Origin: an uncultured Bacillota bacterium
GTDB lineage: Bacteria > Bacillota > Clostridia > Christensenellales > Borkfalkiaceae
Assembly (NCBI GenBank): GCA_949290895.1
Contig: CASETU010000042.1
Span: 1 to 34,209 of the forward strand
Reading direction: 5' to 3'
DNA length: 34,209 bases
The position numbers were made by a program, and so were the translations under genes. Within the stretch, counting starts at the first letter, position 1, and every line of letters starts with the position of its first letter. A model generated the notes under the pieces. It was not told the DNA's origin and did not search any database. It worked only from the letters and a program-made list of their open reading frames with translations. Shown here in pieces: positions 32,876-34,209 of the stretch.

Positions 32876-33570
32876 TCGAGTATTTTGTTTTCCAATCTGC
32901 TGACCTGTACTTGAGAAACACCGAGATCTTTTGCTATTTCGCTCTGCGTTCTGTCTCGGAAATATCTTAAAACGACGATTTTTCTCTCCCGTTCGGATAA
33001 ATCGCTCAATATTTTGGATATCTCGATTTTTTCGATGAGCTCCTCCTCTTTATCGCCCGCCGACAATTTGTCGATGAGTTGCAAAGAACCATCGTCATCA
33101 TCCGCTTTTTCAAATAAAGAAACGGGCATTCGCGCCGAGTCGAGAGCCATAAGTATATCGTCCTCTTCGCAGCCGAAGTGCTCTGCAAGCTCCTCAACGG
33201 TAGGAGAAGCGTTATTTTTCGCCTGATATTCCGTTGTATATCGGTTGATTTTGCCCGAAAGCATTTTCAGCGTTCTCGAAACCTTGATAGCACCGTTGTC
33301 GCGCATATACCGCTTGATTTCCCCGACGACCATCGGAACCGTATAGGTGGAAAACTTCACATTATAGCTTTCGTCAAAATTATTGATCGCTTTGAGCAAG
33401 CCCATGCTCGCTATCTGGTAAAGATCGTCGTATTCGATGCCCTTGTTCTTAAAATTCTTTATAATGCTTTTTAACAGCGGCGCATTGTTTTTGAAAATGA
33501 CCGTTTTGGCTTCTTCGTCACCCTCTTTGGCTCTTCTGATGTATAAGTTCAGTTCTTGAGGTTCTAACAT
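32854..33570 (-). CDS. sigF: RNA polymerase sigma factor SigF, forespore-specific
   Basis: SigF is the first compartment-specific sigma factor of sporulation and is held inactive by SpoIIAB. Region 2 shows the segments EYDDLYQIASMGLLKAINNF and VKFSTYTVPMVVGEIKR. Region 3 has PTVEELAEHFGCEEDDI, and region 4.2 has QSEIAKDLGVSQVQVSRLE. The ATG at 33570 (238 residues) has AAAGGAG about 7 bases upstream, which decides it against a GTG seven codons earlier. The order spoIIAA-spoIIAB-sigF with close spacing is the classical operon. SigG is very similar, but the anti-sigma genes next door settle the identity. Confidence 0.97.
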   Translation of the reverse strand: MLEPQELNLYIRRAKEGDEEAKTVIFKNNAPLLKSIIKNFKNKGIEYDDLYQIASMGLLKAINNFDESYNVKFSTYTVPMVVGEIKRYMRDNGAIKVSRTLKMLSGKINRYTTEYQAKNNASPTVEELAEHFGCEEDDILMALDSARMPVSLFEKADDDDGSLQLIDKLSAGDKEEELIEKIEISKILSDLSERERKIVVLRYFRDRTQSEIAKDLGVSQVQVSRLENKILEKIRLKF

Positions 33571-33587
33571 CAAAACTCCTTTTCGGG

Positions 33588-34016
33588 TCACTTTACGGTT
33601 ATAGTCTTGTTCATAATGACCTTTGTACCCTTATTAGGTTCGGAAACGATTTTCACGTCCTCCATAAATGTCTGCATGACGGTAAAACCCATTCCGGAGC
33701 GCTCTTCATCGGGACGGGTCGTATAAAAAGGTTCCATCGCCTTATCGAGATTTTCGATGCCTATTCCGCTGTCGCTTATCTCGATATGTACTTTATTATC
33801 CGTAGTTTCCGCATACATCTCGATTTCGCCTGCACCGTCGGGATAACCGTGCACAACGGCATTCGTCACAGCTTCGCTAACCGCGGTTTTAATCTCATTT
33901 AGCTCGGAAAGGCTCGGATTGAGCGGCAGACAAAATGCGGCGATGACCGTTCTTGCAAACGTTTCGTTTTGAGAAAGCGACAAAAAATTTATTCTCATAT
34001 AGTTTTCTTTTTTCAT
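33588..34016 (-). CDS. spoIIAB: Anti-sigma F factor / serine kinase SpoIIAB
   Basis: SpoIIAB binds and inhibits SigF, and phosphorylates SpoIIAA using ATP. The GHKL ATP site is complete: N box IKTAVSEAVTNAVVHGYP near residue 45, G1 ISDSGIGIE near 82, and G2 RSGMGFTVM near 106. The ATG at 34016 (142 residues) matches the Bacillus protein, which also begins a few residues before FxxLSQNE. AGAGGTG lies about 10 bases upstream. The second ATG at 33998 is possible. It follows spoIIAA by 16 bases and precedes sigF by 17. Confidence 0.97.
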   Translation of the reverse strand: MKKENYMRINFLSLSQNETFARTVIAAFCLPLNPSLSELNEIKTAVSEAVTNAVVHGYPDGAGEIEMYAETTDNKVHIEISDSGIGIENLDKAMEPFYTTRPDEERSGMGFTVMQTFMEDVKIVSEPNKGTKVIMNKTITVK

Positions 34017-34032
34017 GTTATTTCGACACCTC

Positions 34033-34209
34033 TTAATATTTTGGCATAATGGCATACAGCCCGCTTAAATTGATTACCTTTTCCACGCCGTTGTTCGCTC
34101 CCGCAATATAAACGGGTATTCCGAAATTCTTTAGCTTTTTATAGCGACCGATCAGCATACCGATTCCCGTGCTGTCCATAAAATTCAAGCCGCTCATATC
34201 GAACACGAC
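34033..34209 (-). CDS. spoIIAA: Anti-anti-sigma factor SpoIIAA, C-terminal part (cut by window edge)
   Basis: The last 58 codons and the TAA stop (34035-34033) of a STAS-domain protein are in the window. They begin VVFDMSGLNFMDSTGIGMLI, which contains the phospho-acceptor serine in DSTGIG, the site phosphorylated by SpoIIAB. GRYKKLKNFGIPVYIAG follows. In its unphosphorylated form SpoIIAA releases SigF from SpoIIAB. The position directly upstream of spoIIAB supports the identity. The N-terminus and operon promoter lie outside the window. Confidence 0.95.
   Translation of the reverse strand, partial: VVFDMSGLNFMDSTGIGMLIGRYKKLKNFGIPVYIAGANNGVEKVINLSGLYAIMPKY

Noticed and set aside
1-34209. CRISPR arrays, tRNA or rRNA genes, prophage genes or toxin-antitoxin pairs
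   Set aside because: No regularly spaced repeats, tRNA-like folds, rRNA sequence or phage/toxin proteins were seen on either strand.

Overview
The window comes from a spore-forming, low- to mid-GC Firmicute, most likely an anaerobic clostridium. The evidence is the spoIIA and spoVA sporulation genes, a T-box in front of pheST, a miaB-mutS-mutL-miaA operon, a ThiI without a rhodanese domain paired with its own cysteine desulfurase, and ferredoxin-linked 2-oxoacid oxidation with no respiratory genes in view. Genus cannot be assigned from the sequence. Almost everything reads on the minus strand. Only a class A penicillin-binding protein and a small methyltransferase read on the plus strand.

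Layout from left to right. 1-98 is the end of an IS3-family (IS150-like) insertion sequence. Its transposase starts inside the window and runs off the left edge, and its ribosome binding site lies in a hairpin made from the terminal repeat. 196-8744 is one minus-strand operon with a strong promoter: miaB, mutS, mutL, miaA, a methionine gamma-lyase-like PLP protein and an unknown protein. 8756-10999 is the divergent penicillin-binding protein. 11190-11738 is a DUF3795 protein. 11904-20111 holds a U32-family protein, mutS2, a small membrane protein, a cysteine desulfurase and thiI, with an internal promoter after mutS2. 20133-20774 is the plus-strand methyltransferase. 21005-24712 is pheST under a Phe-specifying T-box. 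24717-30147 is a five-gene operon: arylacetate-CoA ligase, iorA, iorB, a second arylacetate-CoA ligase and a double-ACT protein. 30169-34209 is the sporulation block: spoIIAA (partial), spoIIAB, sigF, spoVAC, spoVAD, spoVAE and yunB.

How the genes work together. Two themes recur. One is translation fidelity and RNA modification: MiaA and MiaB act on A37, ThiI with its desulfurase makes s4U, a U32 protein is probably an RNA hydroxylase, and PheST charges tRNA-Phe. The other is DNA repair and recombination control (MutS, MutL, MutS2). The ior/paaK/ACT operon interconverts aromatic 2-oxoacids, aryl-acetyl-CoA and arylacetates, and it sits directly upstream of the Phe-controlled pheST.

No clearly new system was found. 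The observations most worth following are: several genes whose -10 element lies only 5-7 bases before the start codon with no Shine-Dalgarno (possible leaderless transcripts); the paired-ligase aromatic module beside the Phe T-box; the IS hairpin that masks its own ribosome binding site; a 32-codon reading frame between sigF and spoVAC; a terminator built into the 3' end of sigF; an enlarged U32 protein; and a MutS2 whose Smr domain lacks the usual LDLR signature.
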